Below are positions 1 to 12,689 of a stretch of 64,000 nucleotides of DNA, piece by piece (positions within the stretch are counted from its first letter, which is position 1; each line of letters starts with the position of its first letter). Origin of the DNA: Anisus vortex (Eukaryota; Mollusca; Gastropoda; Planorbidae); assembly GCA_949126835.1 (NCBI GenBank), contig OX421502.1:39815563-39879562 (forward strand), in the 5' to 3' direction. The notes under the pieces are model-generated. The model did no database searches, was not told the DNA's origin, and saw only the letters and a program-made list of their open reading frames with translations. The translations under genes were made by a program, and so were the position numbers.

Positions 1-2011
1 CAGTTCCACCAAAGTATAGGCCTAGCCTTTAATTAATTTAACCGAAACTGTCATGTAATTTAACACTGTCTTGTGCTTAGACTTTATTCCAAAGGTTAAT
101 TAAAAAAAAAAAGACAAACTTGATAGGATACATGCTGTGAAAAGATCAAAATTCAGCTGTATCCCTTCATCCTTGATAATGGCCTGTCACGTGGCCTGTG
201 TTGCGTAAGATGATGTTAACACGGTGATCGCGCAGAGTATTTCCCTCCCCAGCGGGCACACCACGTCGTATTGACGGGAAAAAAACGTGGAAACCACGAA
301 AACACGTATTTTTTATGTCTCTATTTTTTTTTTAAATATACTACGTGCACAACTTTTCTTCTTCTTTATATTACTGTGGAAAACCTCGTTAGGACCGAGG
401 AAATGCATGCAGACACACACTTACATATACACACATACACACAAATACATACATTTTTTGTAAAGATATGGCTAGGCTTATAGAGAGTATAGAAGCTTGC
501 GACAGCCCGGTGACATAACCGCAGGAACAGCCGGCCTTTCACAAAAACATGAAAAACAAAACATTTTTTTTTACAACTAGGTTAGGCTATAGGTTAGGCT
601 ATAGGTCATTGAAAAACATTTTAAAATATATGTAACTCCAATGATTCGCTGTTTGTAAAGACGCCCAGCAACATTAGCGTGCTTGATTGAAACTGGGCAG
701 AAAAATTATTCAGCTTGACCATATTTATATATTTCTTGAAATGAAAACACCAAAAAGAGATTCTCCGTCGACACGAAAGAGATCAGCACGGGTGACCAGA
801 GATGTGTAACGAGGGGTCATGTTTGTGGAACGGACAGGCCGGAAGAGCGTTATTAAAGAGTGGAAGGAAAACGGTGTTAGAGATATGTATAGAATGTATC
901 AGCTTAGACGATGACACCGCCTAGATTCGGCCTAGAATGTATAATAAATGTTGTTGTTGTTTTTTTTGTTGTTAAAAACTGGTTCAAAATGTAAAAATAA
1001 AAGTAGGCTACAGCTCGCTCCCTGGCTTCTCGGTATAAAGTTTTTATGAAATATTTTAGTATTTTAATAAACAACTAAATTACGCGTAAAAACCACTAGG
1101 CCCCAGTTAAATAACAAAGGCAAAGAAATCTGTTTACATATGTTGCCCCCCCCCCTTCCACCCGATTCATTGCACATGCACTGAATGACCTCATTGTTGG
1201 AATATTTAACAAAAAAAGGAAAGGTCTATTGAGGTAATATTTTTTTTTAATTCATAATAGGCCTATTTACTATGCTAACTTTATTTCAATAAAATGTTAA
1301 ACTCCTTTTAAAATGTTTAACATTATTCTCAATTTCGTTTTCACTGCTATCTAACTTAGATTTTAAGATTAATTAATATTTTTGTTTATAATGTTAAACG
1401 AAAACAAACAAAAAGTGGGAAGGAACTCTACTTCCGGCTATCATGACTCATTTGTTATTGTTTACCTTTAGGTTTCACAGGCCGTGACGAGGTAAATTGG
1501 TGTTTCTGCTAGCATAGTACATTTATCGTGTATTTGATTTTTATTGACATAATGATTGATATATAGGTAAACGTATTTTTCTGCTAGTCTCCAGTGGTAA
1601 ACAAAAAAATATAAAGAAAACATTAATCAAAATGCAGAAGACTACACTGTCACTAGACTGTGACTAGACTCAGACCACTTTGACTGTCTTTGACCACTGA
1701 ACTGAAGTGTCTGAAGTCTGAAGTCCACTCACTGACACTGTTACTGTTACTGTTTTGACTGTTTTGTGTGTTGTTGAGCCAACTTGACTTGAGCGTAGAG
1801 TAGAAGTAGGAAGTAATAGTGAGTAGTACGCAAAAATCTTTTTTATCTAGAATAAAAAGGAGCGTCTTTAAAATAAAGTTTTTAAATGTATAAGATAAGT
1901 TTTTAGAATTTGCATAAATATAGATAGGCAGGCCCGCTTAATCATACTTAATTCAGTAATGCTATCGTCAGTACCGTCTATAGGCTATAGACTATAGCCT
2001 ATACTATAGGG
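1..2011. other. Non-coding region upstream of spartin
   Basis: No convincing coding exon, RNA gene or named repeat was seen here. The stretch is AT-rich with homopolymer runs (A near 102, T near 325, C near 1145). Short open frames (for example 271-483) lack domain-like composition. It may contain the spartin promoter and a non-coding first exon, but no start site can be read from the sequence. Confidence 0.5.
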
Positions 2012-2366
2012 CAGGGGTTGGGAACCTTTTTGTCTTAGAGAGCCATGGATACCACATATTTTGAAAAGTAATTCTGTAAGAGCCATACATTATGTTTAAA
2101 ACTAAAAAGTCAAGTAAATGTGTGCATTTTGTGTAATTTTAACACTAAAAGTCCAATAATTATGTCTCTGAATTCTTCTCATGCTGATCTGCAATAGAAT
2201 TAAGCTCATTTGTAGAATGAAATATTGATATGAAATTAATATGTAGGCTAGATCAAAAAGTCTAAAAAAACAACATTTTTTTAAGAATCGAACAATTGTC
2301 TGCGAGCCAGATGCAGCTATCAAAAGAGCCAAATCTGGCTTGCGAGCCATGGGTTCGCGACCCCTG
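2012..2366. mobile_element. hAT-like non-autonomous DNA transposon (MITE)
   Basis: A 355-bp element has imperfect terminal inverted repeats: CAGGGGTTGGGAACC at the left and the complement of CAGGGGTCGCGAACC at the right. It is flanked by a perfect 8-bp direct duplication, CTATAGGG, at 2004-2011 and 2367-2374. An 8-bp target duplication with CAGGGG-type ends is the hAT signature. No transposase is encoded; the antisense open frame over 2102-2425 is incidental. Confidence 0.88.
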
Positions 2367-2607
2367 CTATAGGGTATTGGCCTATTTAATATCATATCCA
2401 TATAGAAAAAGTTTTTGTTGCTCAATGTTAAATGTGCTCTGAACTTACAATATGTTTGTTGGCAACGCTATATAAATAAAATTATTAATATTATTATTAT
2501 TGGGCTTTGGTAAATCTTAATATAATATTATAATAGTTATTGAATAAGGCAATGTTTTGTTAATAATTACTGTCTGCTTTTATCTGTTAAGAAAAATAGA
2601 GGCTAAA

Positions 2608-5600
2608 ATGGCAAACCCTCAATCAGAAGAGCTTCCGCGAACCATCACGAGGCCAGATTTAAGCCTGCCGCTTCCAGAATTATTCTTGGATAAAGAAATA
2701 GAAACATGCAGGGACTTTCAAGGTGCCTACGAGGCAGCATACATCTTCATAGACTCTGGCCTGAAATACGACCAAGAAAACCAGGTCGCAAAAGCCATAG
2801 ATCAATACATGAAGGGCATGCTGCTGCTGGATAAGCTTATAAAAGTTGATGTTTCGGAGCTGATTGCTTGCTCTTCGCTTTTTATCATTAGGGCTCAAAG
2901 ATTGAAGAGAAAAATGTTTAGAACCAAGGAGCAAATTGCCATCAGATTACAATATTTACAAGGACCTAAAGTAAGAAAACCTTTCTTTTTTCATGAATGA
3001 ATATTTTCCTTTATAAACTTGCTTGATTTGATGCAGTTACTAGTATCTACTTGCTATTGCCCCTGTGACAAGTTACTAGTATCTACTTGCTATTGCCCCT
3101 GTGACAAGTAGTAAGTAATAGTAACCCAATCAGAACAAATTGTTCATTGGAGCACTAATGCAGCATTCATTAGTTTCTGTGGCAATGGCATACTAGGGAA
3201 ACAAATCCTAGCCCTGACCAGGATTCGAACCCAGAACCTTCGATACGCCAGCTGACAGTGCTGCCTCTCAACCACCATGCCCCTCTTGTGACTAGTACCA
3301 GTTTGCAGTTTGCAACTCGCTTCTCATACATTTAATTTTACCCTTATTTTAACAGGTCCATCTCATTAATCCTAATTTCCGTGTTGACTTTGATCTGTTC
3401 TCTCTGATTCACTAATTTATTTAAATTATAAACATTAAATGTATTGTGTGAATTAAACAGAAGTAAATTATCTGAACAAATGTATGTTATTGGGTTGGTA
3501 AATTTAAAAAAAAAGGACTTATTGACTGGCATACTCAGTGTTTGTCTATTTTTAGTTTAATTTTAATTAATTGTTTTAAGACTATATTTCACACATGCTT
3601 TTATAAATTAGCTTGTGAAGTTTGTGTATACATTTTGAATGTTTAAATGATTTTAGGTTAAGAATCCTGATGTAACATCAGCCACATGTAAGCCGTAACT
3701 TAATCAGTTTCTTTTCTTTCCTCGGTTATTAAATTTCTTTTCAGGCTATGTGGATTCGGCTTCTAAAAGAAATTATCAAACAAATGATTAACACATTGTG
3801 TTTAACAATGTAATTATAAGTTGTGCATTATCTTTTATTCTGCTCATTAAATCTTTTTAGTGTTGTTCATTTTGTACATGTAAAAAGTCTATGGCCCCAC
3901 CGAGCTACGAGGAGACCCTGAGCGAGTATGAAAACCCTCCGCCTTACAGTGAGGACGAGCTGACTATGCTGGGAGAGAGTATGATACACCGCAACACCAG
4001 CATCGACGACCTATCCGACGCCAAGGAGCTGTTTGAAATCCCAGGTGACGTCCAGCTGTATTACATCTCAAGTGATGGCGAGGTCAGCGCCCCAAGCTAC
4101 CCAACATCTCTCCAAATGATACAACTCTGCGGTAATGCTGATGATGACATGACTACAGTTTTTTTAAGTGTAAGTGACAAAAACGTGTCCACTTAGCTCT
4201 TGTAAATCCACATCCACTTCATCCAGACATCTCACTCCAGAGTCTACCTTTGAAGAAGTTATGAACCAATCCTCAGTCCTGGATTGTTCTTTCAGCAACT
4301 TCTGACCCCCCAATCCCCAACACCTCTAGTTAAGTTTAATCACGCAGCCAAGCTCCGCTAAGTTTTATTTAGTCTTTTTTTAATTTGTTGTCATTGGTCC
4401 CTATTGGATTACTGGCTCAGACCCCCCCCCCCCCTCCATGTAATGTAAACAATACATTGCAAAAAAAAAAACATTTTAAAATTAAATGAGAGAAAAAAAT
4501 AAATCGTCTTTGACAGTCTAATGGGTTATAGAGATCAATATTTGTTTACTTAGAACAACTCTGTGATTGATCTGTTTGTAACTTTGTGATTGATCTGTTT
4601 CTCTGTAGGTTGGAGATTGGGTTTATCCGCTACTACCTGGCCAGTCGCCTGCGCTAGCAAGTTCTTTTGGTGCTTATTTATTTCCTGACACATCATCCGA
4701 AGAAGAAGGTTGAATTATTTTTTTTTAATCTATAAATATTAATATTCTTAATGCAATGTTTGGTTTTACATGTTTAAGAAAGCCTTTTGTAAAACTATCT
4801 CTGTGTAGGTACCAGGGCTGTGAAACTGTTCAAGTGTAAGGCTAGCCCCACTGTTTAGTCACTTTTGCACGTAGTATTAGGCTACTGAATGTGGGTTGTA
4901 TACAGAACAAACAACGAAACCCATTGCCCATCACCTTGCGGCATCCTTGACCTCCACTTTTTGGCATCCTTGACCTTTCAAAATGAAGACTTGGTGGGAG
5001 TGGGAAGGTTGGGTTTGGGGAGGGTTGGAATTTATTTTATTTTTAACAGAAATTCTGCTCCTGCTTGCTGAATAAGGCCCGGACCTAGAAGTTATTTCCA
5101 ATTTAACCTCTCCGTTGCATTTGACCATTTGCATTTAACCCTGCTATGTTTATCGAATCGCTCCATTTGTCACAATGTTCTGCTTTCTTCTTGGAGTCAG
5201 CCAATGGGGTTTTGTCCAATGGGCCTGTTTGGGGTTTTCAAAAATCCAAAAAGCGATTGAATGTTGGTGAATATAAATATACTTCAGGGAGACTGTCACC
5301 ACCTTTATTTCCATCTCTACTCTGAGCCTTTATGATTCTTCCAACCCTGGAGCTTGAACATGTGAAGCATATAATTCCCCTTCAACCAACAGTTCACAGC
5401 AGTCAATATCATGCTGGATGGTGGGAAAGAATTGTTTTTTTCTTACACTGCTGGGCAATCAGCATTTATAACATGAAACAAAAATGTGTTTTGTATTTGC
5501 AGGTGGTGCTATTGGATTGATTTTACCAGACGACCTGGAATTATGGAAAAAAAAAGCATTTCATCTGCTTTTAAAACAATATACATTGTTTGAAGATCAG

Positions 5601-8600
5601 TCTCATTTTCAAGTAAAGTAATTTATATTCTCTCTAATTTATTGCATTTTTTCTTAATTGAAACTGAGTAAAGTATTTCTCATTTGTTTATATTTCTTCA
5701 TGCATTGCTGGAGGCTAAAGTGGGAGGCCTCAATACAAACATTATTTTAAATATTTATTTTTAATTTAAAAGCAAGGCTACATTTGATAAAAATTATTAA
5801 TTAATTAATAGATTAACAAATCATATTTTAAATATTTTTTTTTAATTTATAAGCAAGGCTACATTTGATAAAAATTATTAATTAATTAATAGATTAACAA
5901 ATCATATTTTAAATATTTATTTTTAATTTATAAGCAAGGCTACATTTGATAAAAATTATTAATTAATTAATAGATTAACAAATCATATTTTAAATATTTA
6001 TTTTTAATTTATAAGCAAGGCTACATTTGATAAAAATTATTTATTAATTAATAGATTAACAAATCATATTTTAAATGTATTTGTTTAGGTTATTGTAAAA
6101 TTAAATACAAAAAGAAAATTTAACCCTTTTTAAGCCTGATCACCTTGCTAGGGCCAGCGGGGGTAACAGCTGTAGTGTAGAACAAAAACAGCAAACAAAA
6201 TACTTCAATTTGCATGAAATAAATACCAATTTCGTTTACAACATTGAGGAAACACTCTTCTAAACTTCTATGATAAAAACTAATTTAGAATATAGCTTTT
6301 AAAAGGGTTTAATTAAAAATTTTAAAAAGCAGACATGTTAATGAATCACAGTTCGATGGTTATTGCTTTTGAGCCCAGCAGACAAAAGTACTGTGTGTAT
6401 GTTTAGGCACCGTAAGAGTTAGCAATCCTTCCTTTAGTGACATTTAGTCTTTTGACAATCCTACCAAGAATCAATCAGTTTCCTCATTCCTCTAAAAATG
6501 AAATCCAAATTTGAGCAGAACTTTATACAAATTTTAAGTCTTCCATATTGTTTGTTTTTTAATTTACCAGGAGCCTGGAGTTAAAAAGGGAAGCCTGTCA
6601 AAAGTTTCAAAAGGAATTCTTACAGGTAGGCTACAGTGTTGTTACCTGTTGTTCTGAGAATACATGTTCAGCATTTATTTCATGGTCAATACTTGTTTCT
6701 TTACCATTTATGTTTTAAATATATTAATAATAATAATGCTTATATAGAGCATATCCCGTTGAGGACTGTTCTATGCGCTGACAACAATTACAGACAGAGT
6801 ACAAAAACAATGAACAGACAAAAATCAGGGATCATGCAGGTTTGGGGGCAATGAATTGGCTTTTTGTCAGTTTGGAGAAACTGACTAAAGGACTAAAGTT
6901 TGGGGAGAATTTATACAAATTTGCAATATAACACATCAAGAAGCAAAATATTTTTGTGAAAAATGTGAAACTGAAAACTGAAAAATGAAAACTGAAAATT
7001 ATGTTGTTAATGTGTGGGACACAGTGGCCGAGCGGCAGCGCGTTTGACTGGCAATCCAAAGGTTCTGGGTTCGAATGCTGGAGGAGTCCAGGATTTTGTC
7101 CCAGGACTAGAGGGTGTCCCTGAGTCTACCCAGCTCTGATGGGTACCTGACATTAGTTGGGGTAAAGTAAAGGCGCCTGGGCTTTGTGCTGGCCACACAT
7201 CCCCTAGTATGGCGTGAACACAGAAACTGGTGAATTATGCTTTACCAGCCCTATGATCACTTTGGTCCAACAGGTACTTTACTTTGGGAATTAAACTAGA
7301 GATGATTCTACAAAGTCATTGAGTATTGAATAAACATCCAGTAATTAAATGACTCATATAGTCCACACTACATGTCAACTTTAACAGTTAATATGGTACA
7401 CATACCAGTTCTAGTATATATAGGTTTAAATTGAAAATCGTGAAGCCGGTTGGTCCAGCGGTTAGTTTTGCGGACTGTCAACCAAAAACCAACGGACAGG
7501 TCACGGGTTTTGGGCCTAGTGGACGTAATAATCTTCTATCTAGAAGGAACGTCTGTAAATTTATAAGATAAGAAATATTTAAAAAATTATACATTTTTGA
7601 ATTTTAAAATGATTCTTAGGTAAGAACTCTGTTGAATTTCACTTTATCTTGTAATATCTTTGCTGCATGTAGCCAACCAATGAAATTGTCTAAATGTGAC
7701 CTATTTTAGGGGTTGTTTGATTACAGCTGCTGATTGGCTTTCATTTGGTGTTTCCAAAAGTGCTGAAAAAGCTGAAGATATATTGAAGAAAGGATCCAAC
7801 CTGATACAGAGGAAAACAACAAAGTGTCCCAAGGCGGTCCCCATCAACCCGAAAGTCAAAACAGGTGTTTTCTATGCTACAAAAGCAACAGGTGGCGCTG
7901 TCAAGGTCTCAGGCTATATGGGTATGTATTTAGATGCATCAATTAGTGTTGTAGAGACAACGAGAAAACATACTGGTGTCATCACATCATAAAAAATAAC
8001 TATCCATACCATTATACACAGATCATTTCTACGCCAAAATTGAATGTAAATAAATAGCTCTAAATGAACTATCAAGACAATTACAAACACAATATAACAA
8101 CTATTAAAACAACTATTATAACAACTATATAACAACTATTATAACATGCTATATACACAATATAACAACTATTATAACAACTATTATAACATGCTATATA
8201 TAAGATTTATTTTTCTTTGATTTCTTTCCCCCACTCAGTGAACAAGGTTGGGGAGGCTATTGTGCTTTTCTCCAAGGAGGTTGCTCCACTCATTAGGAAA
8301 CAAACAGATAGAGTTTTGCCCAAAGCTCTGTCGAAAGAGAATGCTCAAGGCACATCTACCATGGACACTGTCATAGAGGTCGCTGTCACTGGACTCAAAG
8401 GTAAAGTTCTATCTTGACATTTTCTTGTTGTTTGTTTACTATCAAGGTTATGTATAGAATTGATCAAGGGAGATATCTGTTTGTTTACTATCAAGGTTAT
8501 GTATAGAATTGATCAAGGGAGATATCTCAAGACAATCGTTTTCATTCTTATAATCCAAGCTTTTAAACTGATCAGATTGATGGAGTTCTATTAATCTCAA

Positions 8601-10023
8601 AGGTATGACGATGGTGTACTATAGTCTTGAGAATGCTGCCTGTTCCTTAGGACAGAGTGTTGTTGATGAAACTGTTGATGTTGTTAACCACAAGTAAGTA
8701 TGGAATGTTGAAGTAGTTGATCCATTTGAACATCTTTTTTTTTTTTTTTTAATATATTCATTTTTGGCTGCTTAAAAAATATTTAGTGAATGAAGGCTTA
8801 ATGAAAATTGAAACTCGTTGCCGTTATAATGCTGGTGATTGTATTACTGTGTTATATAAGCTTAAGTTAAAAGTAAGAACATCTCTGACAAGAAAACTGC
8901 AAGAGTTGAAACTTGTTTTCATTTATAATATTTCAATTGCTCATTTACATGTGAGTCCCTGAATAAAGCTAAGAATAGTTAGAACTAAATGCTAAGTCAA
9001 TGTTGTGAAGTCTACAAATTGCTTTGACGCCAACCAAATTTACATTATTATATTTGTGATTGTTAATGTTTCCTGGCGACTTGCTACTGATTGAGGGATT
9101 GCTACTAAAGTATTTTTTTTATCGCAGTGAAATTGACTTGATTTCTTCTCTATCTAGCCTAGGTTGCTTGATAATAGGCCTATATATATATATATATATT
9201 ATATATATATCAACTGCATCACTAGCCTTCACTGATATAAAAATCAACTATAATAGGCCTTTGAATGGTTTCATTGAAAATTAGTTCTGAACTGTTTGCT
9301 GCCTTGAAGTTAGGTGAAAAGTTTTCATGCAGTACTGATGGTAAATACTTGTCTCTATAGTAAGCAGCTCAATTGCAGCATTTGATCCGATGTCTGTGAA
9401 CCATTGGGTGATTACTTAGACTTAGATCCTCCCATGCCGTTGGGCGCATCAGGCAATGAGAGTTCTCCAGTGGGCTCTGTCCGTAGTCGCTGCTGTAATG
9501 GCATTGATGCCGTCACAGTTTATGTCAACAGAGCGAAGGTCATCGGCGATTGTTGTACGTTATGTTGTTTTAGGTTGCCCCTGTCTGCGTCGTCAATTGG
9601 GCGGCCACCATCTGGTTGCCGTGCAGGGTAGCTGGTGATGGGAGAGTTAAAAGGTCTATATCCCTGCATAAGTTACTATCAGTGATATCCATCATTAGAT
9701 CATTGAAAGGGATACATTATAGAAGATATGTATCCAGACATTAATGACTACTAGGGCTGAGATTCAAAGAGTTAATTAAATATCTAGAATTTGGGAAATA
9801 TTTCCTTTGACACAAATAAGGCTAGCTTCTTTATACTTTCAGATTCGGTGAAGAAGCTGCGGAGTTGACTCAGAACACCATGTCCGCCGCTGGGAATGTC
9901 TTGATGGCTGCCCACAACGTACAAAACTTAGGCCTGAAAGCCATAGCTAAGAAAACAGCCAAGCAAACGGGACAAGCCATGTACGATGAAATTCAAAGCG
10001 CTAAAGGGACTCTGATCTTATAA
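2608..10023 (+). CDS. SPART: Spartin (MIT and senescence domains)
   Basis: Exons by GT-AG reading: 2608-2970, 3861-4169, 4609-4708, 5503-5612, 6571-6625, 7727-7921, 8239-8400, 8603-8693, 9843-10023. They join to 1566 nt, or 521 residues with a TAA stop. An N-terminal MIT domain lies at about residues 38-117. Two PPxY motifs (PPSY near 134, PPPY near 147) are typical ligands of Nedd4-family ubiquitin ligases. A segment in exon 3 (VGDWVYPLLPGQSP) is typical of spartins, and the C-terminal senescence/spartin domain covers about 313-521. In known animals spartin acts at endosomes, lipid droplets and midbodies. Weak points: the exon-2 acceptor could be 3860 or 3887 (both in frame), and exon 6 uses the acceptor at 7726, because 7709 would give a stop. 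The human protein is longer, mainly between the MIT and senescence domains. Confidence 0.9.
3036..3110. repeat. Short tandem duplication in spartin intron 1
   Basis: A segment of about 38 bp containing AGTTACTAGTATCTACTTGC is present twice head to tail. It sits just after the first coding exon, which ends at 2970. Confidence 0.75.
3152..3291 (-). mobile_element. tRNA-derived SINE family A, internally deleted copy
   Basis: The minus strand carries the tRNA-like head (B-box complement near CAGGATTCGAACCCAG) joined to the end of the body (GTTTCTGTGGC). The central body is missing. It is the same family as the copies at 7013, 32431, 37518, 52306, 62190, 62745 and 63525. Confidence 0.7.
5743..6078. 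repeat. 81-bp tandem repeat, four copies
   Basis: AT-rich units share AAGCAAGGCTACATTTGAT at 81-bp spacing (about 5770, 5851, 5932, 6013). They lie in the spartin intron between the exons ending at 5612 and starting at 6571. No coding content. Confidence 0.88.
7013..7266 (+). mobile_element. tRNA-derived SINE family A, near full-length copy
   Basis: The head resembles a tRNA with an A box near 7024 (GTGGCCGAGCGG) and a B box near 7067 (GGGTTCGAATGC). A body follows that contains GGGTACCTGACATTAG and AAACTGGTGAA. Several copies in both orientations elsewhere in the window share both parts. It lies in a spartin intron. Confidence 0.85.
7439..7573 (+). mobile_element. SINE family B copy
   Basis: The tRNA-like head (GGTTGGTCCAGCGGTTAG) is followed by a short body and a tail reading GACGTAATAATCTTC, AAGGAACGTCTGTAAA and a run like ATAAGATAAG. 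The same layout recurs at 11688 (-), 12003 (+), 22363 (+), 26668 (+) and, partially, 29029 (-). Confidence 0.8.
8084..8205. repeat. Low-complexity AACAACTATTATAAC repeat
   Basis: Short imperfect tandem units of about 12-16 bp lie in the spartin intron just before the exon at 8239. Confidence 0.7.
8427..8528. repeat. 51-bp tandem duplication after a spartin exon
   Basis: A segment containing TTGTTTGTTTACTATCAAGG and ATTGATCAAGGGAGATATCT is present twice. It begins about 26 bp downstream of the donor of the exon ending at 8400. Confidence 0.8.
9176..9215. repeat. TA dinucleotide microsatellite
   Basis: A run of alternating T and A lies in the spartin intron between the exons at 8603-8693 and 9843-10023. 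Confidence 0.85.
9375..9655. other. GC-richer island in the last spartin intron
   Basis: This stretch is visibly richer in G and C than its surroundings and open in two forward frames (9404-9631 and 9456-9638). The translations match no domain I recognise. A decayed transposon fragment is the simplest reading. It is not joined to spartin: the flanking exons splice in phase without it. Confidence 0.35.
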
Positions 10024-10046
10024 ACGATAAAGTCATGTCTTGCTCA

Positions 10047-10052
10047 AATAAA
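10047..10052 (+). terminator. Spartin polyadenylation signal
   Basis: AATAAA occurs 24 bases after the TAA stop of spartin. A second candidate AATAAA lies far downstream at 11339-11344. Confidence 0.6.
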
Positions 10053-10500
10053 CCATTTGCACCCGACAACTCGTTGTCTTAGCATCAGTGTTTGACTTAA
10101 CTGACAGTTTACAGTTACAGACATGCCTTCTAACAAGAAGTATTCAGTACTTATAGTCCTGGTTTAAGTCTTGAAATTATTTTCTTATGAGTCCTTGTTC
10201 TTCCTAATCAAGCCATGTTAAAGTTGATCTTATTTCTGTTGTTTTTTTTACAATGAATTTACATGACAAGATATTCATACCATGTTTGTTGTTTTTCTAT
10301 TTATTTTTTTTTATTTAATGTTTTCAATTATTTCGTGAACTTGAACATCTGTATTATATTTTTATGATGTTGTTTTTTTTTAATTAAAAAAAAATTAGTT
10401 TTTGGGCGGCTGTGTTTAAAATTTATCTTTTTTTTCCAAATCCTGTAAAAAACCAAAAACAAATGACATTTATGTACTCATACAACAAACAAACAAATTT

Positions 10501-11005
10501 CAACTTAGAATAAAACACTACATTTCAATATAGAATAAAAAACTTTATTTCAATATAGAATAAAACACTTTATTTCAATATAGAATAAAACACTTTATTT
10601 CAATATAGAATAAAACACTTTATTTCAATATAGAATAAAACACTTTATTTCAATATAGAATAAAACACTTTATTTCAATATAGAATAAAACAGTTTATTT
10701 CAACATAGAATAAAACACTTTATTTCAATATAGAATAAAACACTTTATTTCAATATAGAATAAAACACTTTCTTTCAATATAGAATAAAACACTTTATTT
10801 CAACATAGAATAAAACACTTTATTTCAATGTAGAATAAAACACTTTATTTCAACATAGAATGAAACACTTTATTTCAACATAGAATAAAACACTTTATTT
10901 CAACATAGAATAAAACACTTTATTTCAATATAGAATAAAACACTATATTACAACTTAGAACAAACACTATATTTCAATATAGAATAAAACACTATATTTA
11001 ATTTC
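10501..11005. repeat. 25-bp minisatellite with poly(A) signals on both strands
   Basis: About 20 units read like TAGAATAAAACACTTTATTT followed by CAATA. Each unit carries AATAAA on the + strand and TTTATT, which is AATAAA on the - strand. The array lies 0.5 kb after the spartin stop and degenerates at its right end. Confidence 0.9.
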
Positions 11006-11687
11006 AACACTATATTACAGCTTAGACAAAACACCTTTGACACTGTGTACATCTAGGTTGAGACAGCACCATGTCAAGCAATGTCTACTGACAGTGTCAG
11101 AAGAAGAATCAGTTTTCCAAATGTTCAATTATTTCTTAGTTTTTTTTTGGCATTTACAAACTTGTGTTATCTAGTCCTACTGGAGAAAACGGTCATGGGT
11201 GGTCTGTAGAGTTGTATTCCCAGCTACTGCAATGTTTGTTGAATCTTACCTCTAAGGTTGATATTGCTTGTTATTGCTTTTTAAATGCATTTGATAATAG
11301 ACATTTGAATGTTCTTAAGCAAGTTGTATTGAAAACATAATAAACTGTGATATTTGGTGGCATTCAGGTGTGTCTTGGTTGTTGTTTAGTTTGTTCATTG
11401 GTGGTGTTTGTCTTTTCCACATTTCTTCTAATCTAGTCGTGACCAGTGTATAGCAATACAATCCTGAAACTAGGGAAGGGCTCGGCAAATGTTTGGAAAA
11501 GACTTGCTGGAAATAAAATGCGTTTGTGGTAGGCCTGTATTAAGATACTCTTTCCATAAGCAACACTGGGTGTTAAGTCAATTTAACCAATTAAAAAGGT
11601 TGTGAGAGTGTAGGCCTAAATAAAAGGGAGGTCATTCATGAGATTTAATGATGGGCGTATCCTGTCAAGAGTGCATATTGTTGTCTT
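11006..11687. other. Intergenic stretch, nothing recognised
   Basis: This is unique-looking AT-rich DNA between the minisatellite and a SINE. It has no supported coding exon. A possible distal spartin poly(A) signal lies at 11339-11344. Confidence 0.5.
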
Positions 11688-11826
11688 ATAAGTTTACAGA
11701 CGTTCCTTCTAGGCCCAAAACTCCTGCAGGGCGACAGGGATCCGCCGGGCTAGAACCCGCGACTTGTCAGTTGGTTTTTGGTTGACAGTCCGGTGATCTA
11801 ACCGCTGGACCACCCGTCTTCTCATG
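11688..11826 (-). mobile_element. SINE family B copy
   Basis: The minus-strand copy carries a tRNA-like head (complement of GACAGTCCGGTGATCTAACC), a CCTGCAGGGCGACAGGGATC body, and the ACGTTCCTTCT tail complement at the left end. Confidence 0.8.
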
Positions 11827-12002
11827 ACAGTGCGGCGAATATAGCACGAAATCATGTCTTCACTTGCCCGTTTTTTCTGCGGATAGGATAGTCGTGTGAT
11901 AGTCATGTGATTGTGACAATGATTTTCAACAGTCGCAGCTCGAAAATATCAGATTTAATCGTTATGAGTATTGTCGATTTTTTTTTTTCAATATCTAAAA
12001 TA

Positions 12003-12126
12003 GATACCGGTTGGTCATGAGGTTAATAGTACCCCGGACTGTCATCTTGACGACCTGGGTTCTAGCCGTCCAATCCCTTCATTGAAGTTCATTCTAAAAG
12101 GATCGTCTGTAAATTTATAAGACAAA
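12003..12126 (+). mobile_element. SINE family B copy
   Basis: This copy reads ACCGGTTGGTCATGAGGTTA at its start, then CCCGGACTGTC, and ends with AAAGGATCGTCTGTAAATTT and ATAAGAC. It has the family B order of head, body and tail. Confidence 0.75.
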
Positions 12127-12689
12127 TAAAGGAAAGACAATTCGCACATACTAGACTGAAAGCAATCAGCCTGCACAAAGCTTCTCGTAAAACACAGAAA
12201 TAACGACCAGCTATTAAAGATTTGTTTAACTCATAGTGATAGTGCCTCTGATTTATAACAATCCTTCAAGGCCATGCGCACCCACTACATTATATAGGCT
12301 AGGCCTATCTACACGATATCTAGTCGAAGTGATTGGTTTATTTCAATCAGGGCTAGAACAGAGAGATGTAGGCCTATGATAATATGATTTAAGAAATAGT
12401 TTGTTCCATTCGGAGTGCGAGTTTCCTAACTCCAATCAGCTAGAGCTAGAAATACATAAGGCCTACTAGCAGATAATATACCTATAGATAGCCTACATTT
12501 TCTTGTATAAAAATTGTATGATATCCTAGTGTGCGTGAATGTCTATTTTATAAGTGTGTGGGTTTTTTTCTGTACTTAGAAATAATACTAATAGTTATTT
12601 TAGATTTGTTTTTTTATTAAATATTGTTTTTGAATCTGAAAGACTGTAGGCTATTTGGTTCACTGGTTTTATATTATATTTGCCACGCT

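Noticed and set aside
3745..3813. Extra spartin exon after TTTTCAG at 3744
   Set aside because: The frame runs into a stop without a usable donor, and exon 1 joins exon 2 in phase without it.
7013..7090. tRNA gene
   Set aside because: A- and B-box-like motifs are present, but the segment continues into a SINE body shared by several copies and does not fold into a clean cloverleaf.
7710..7726. Spartin exon 6 starting at 7710
   Set aside because: Given the one-base overhang of the previous exon, this gives an immediate stop. The acceptor at 7725-7726 restores the family-conserved reading.
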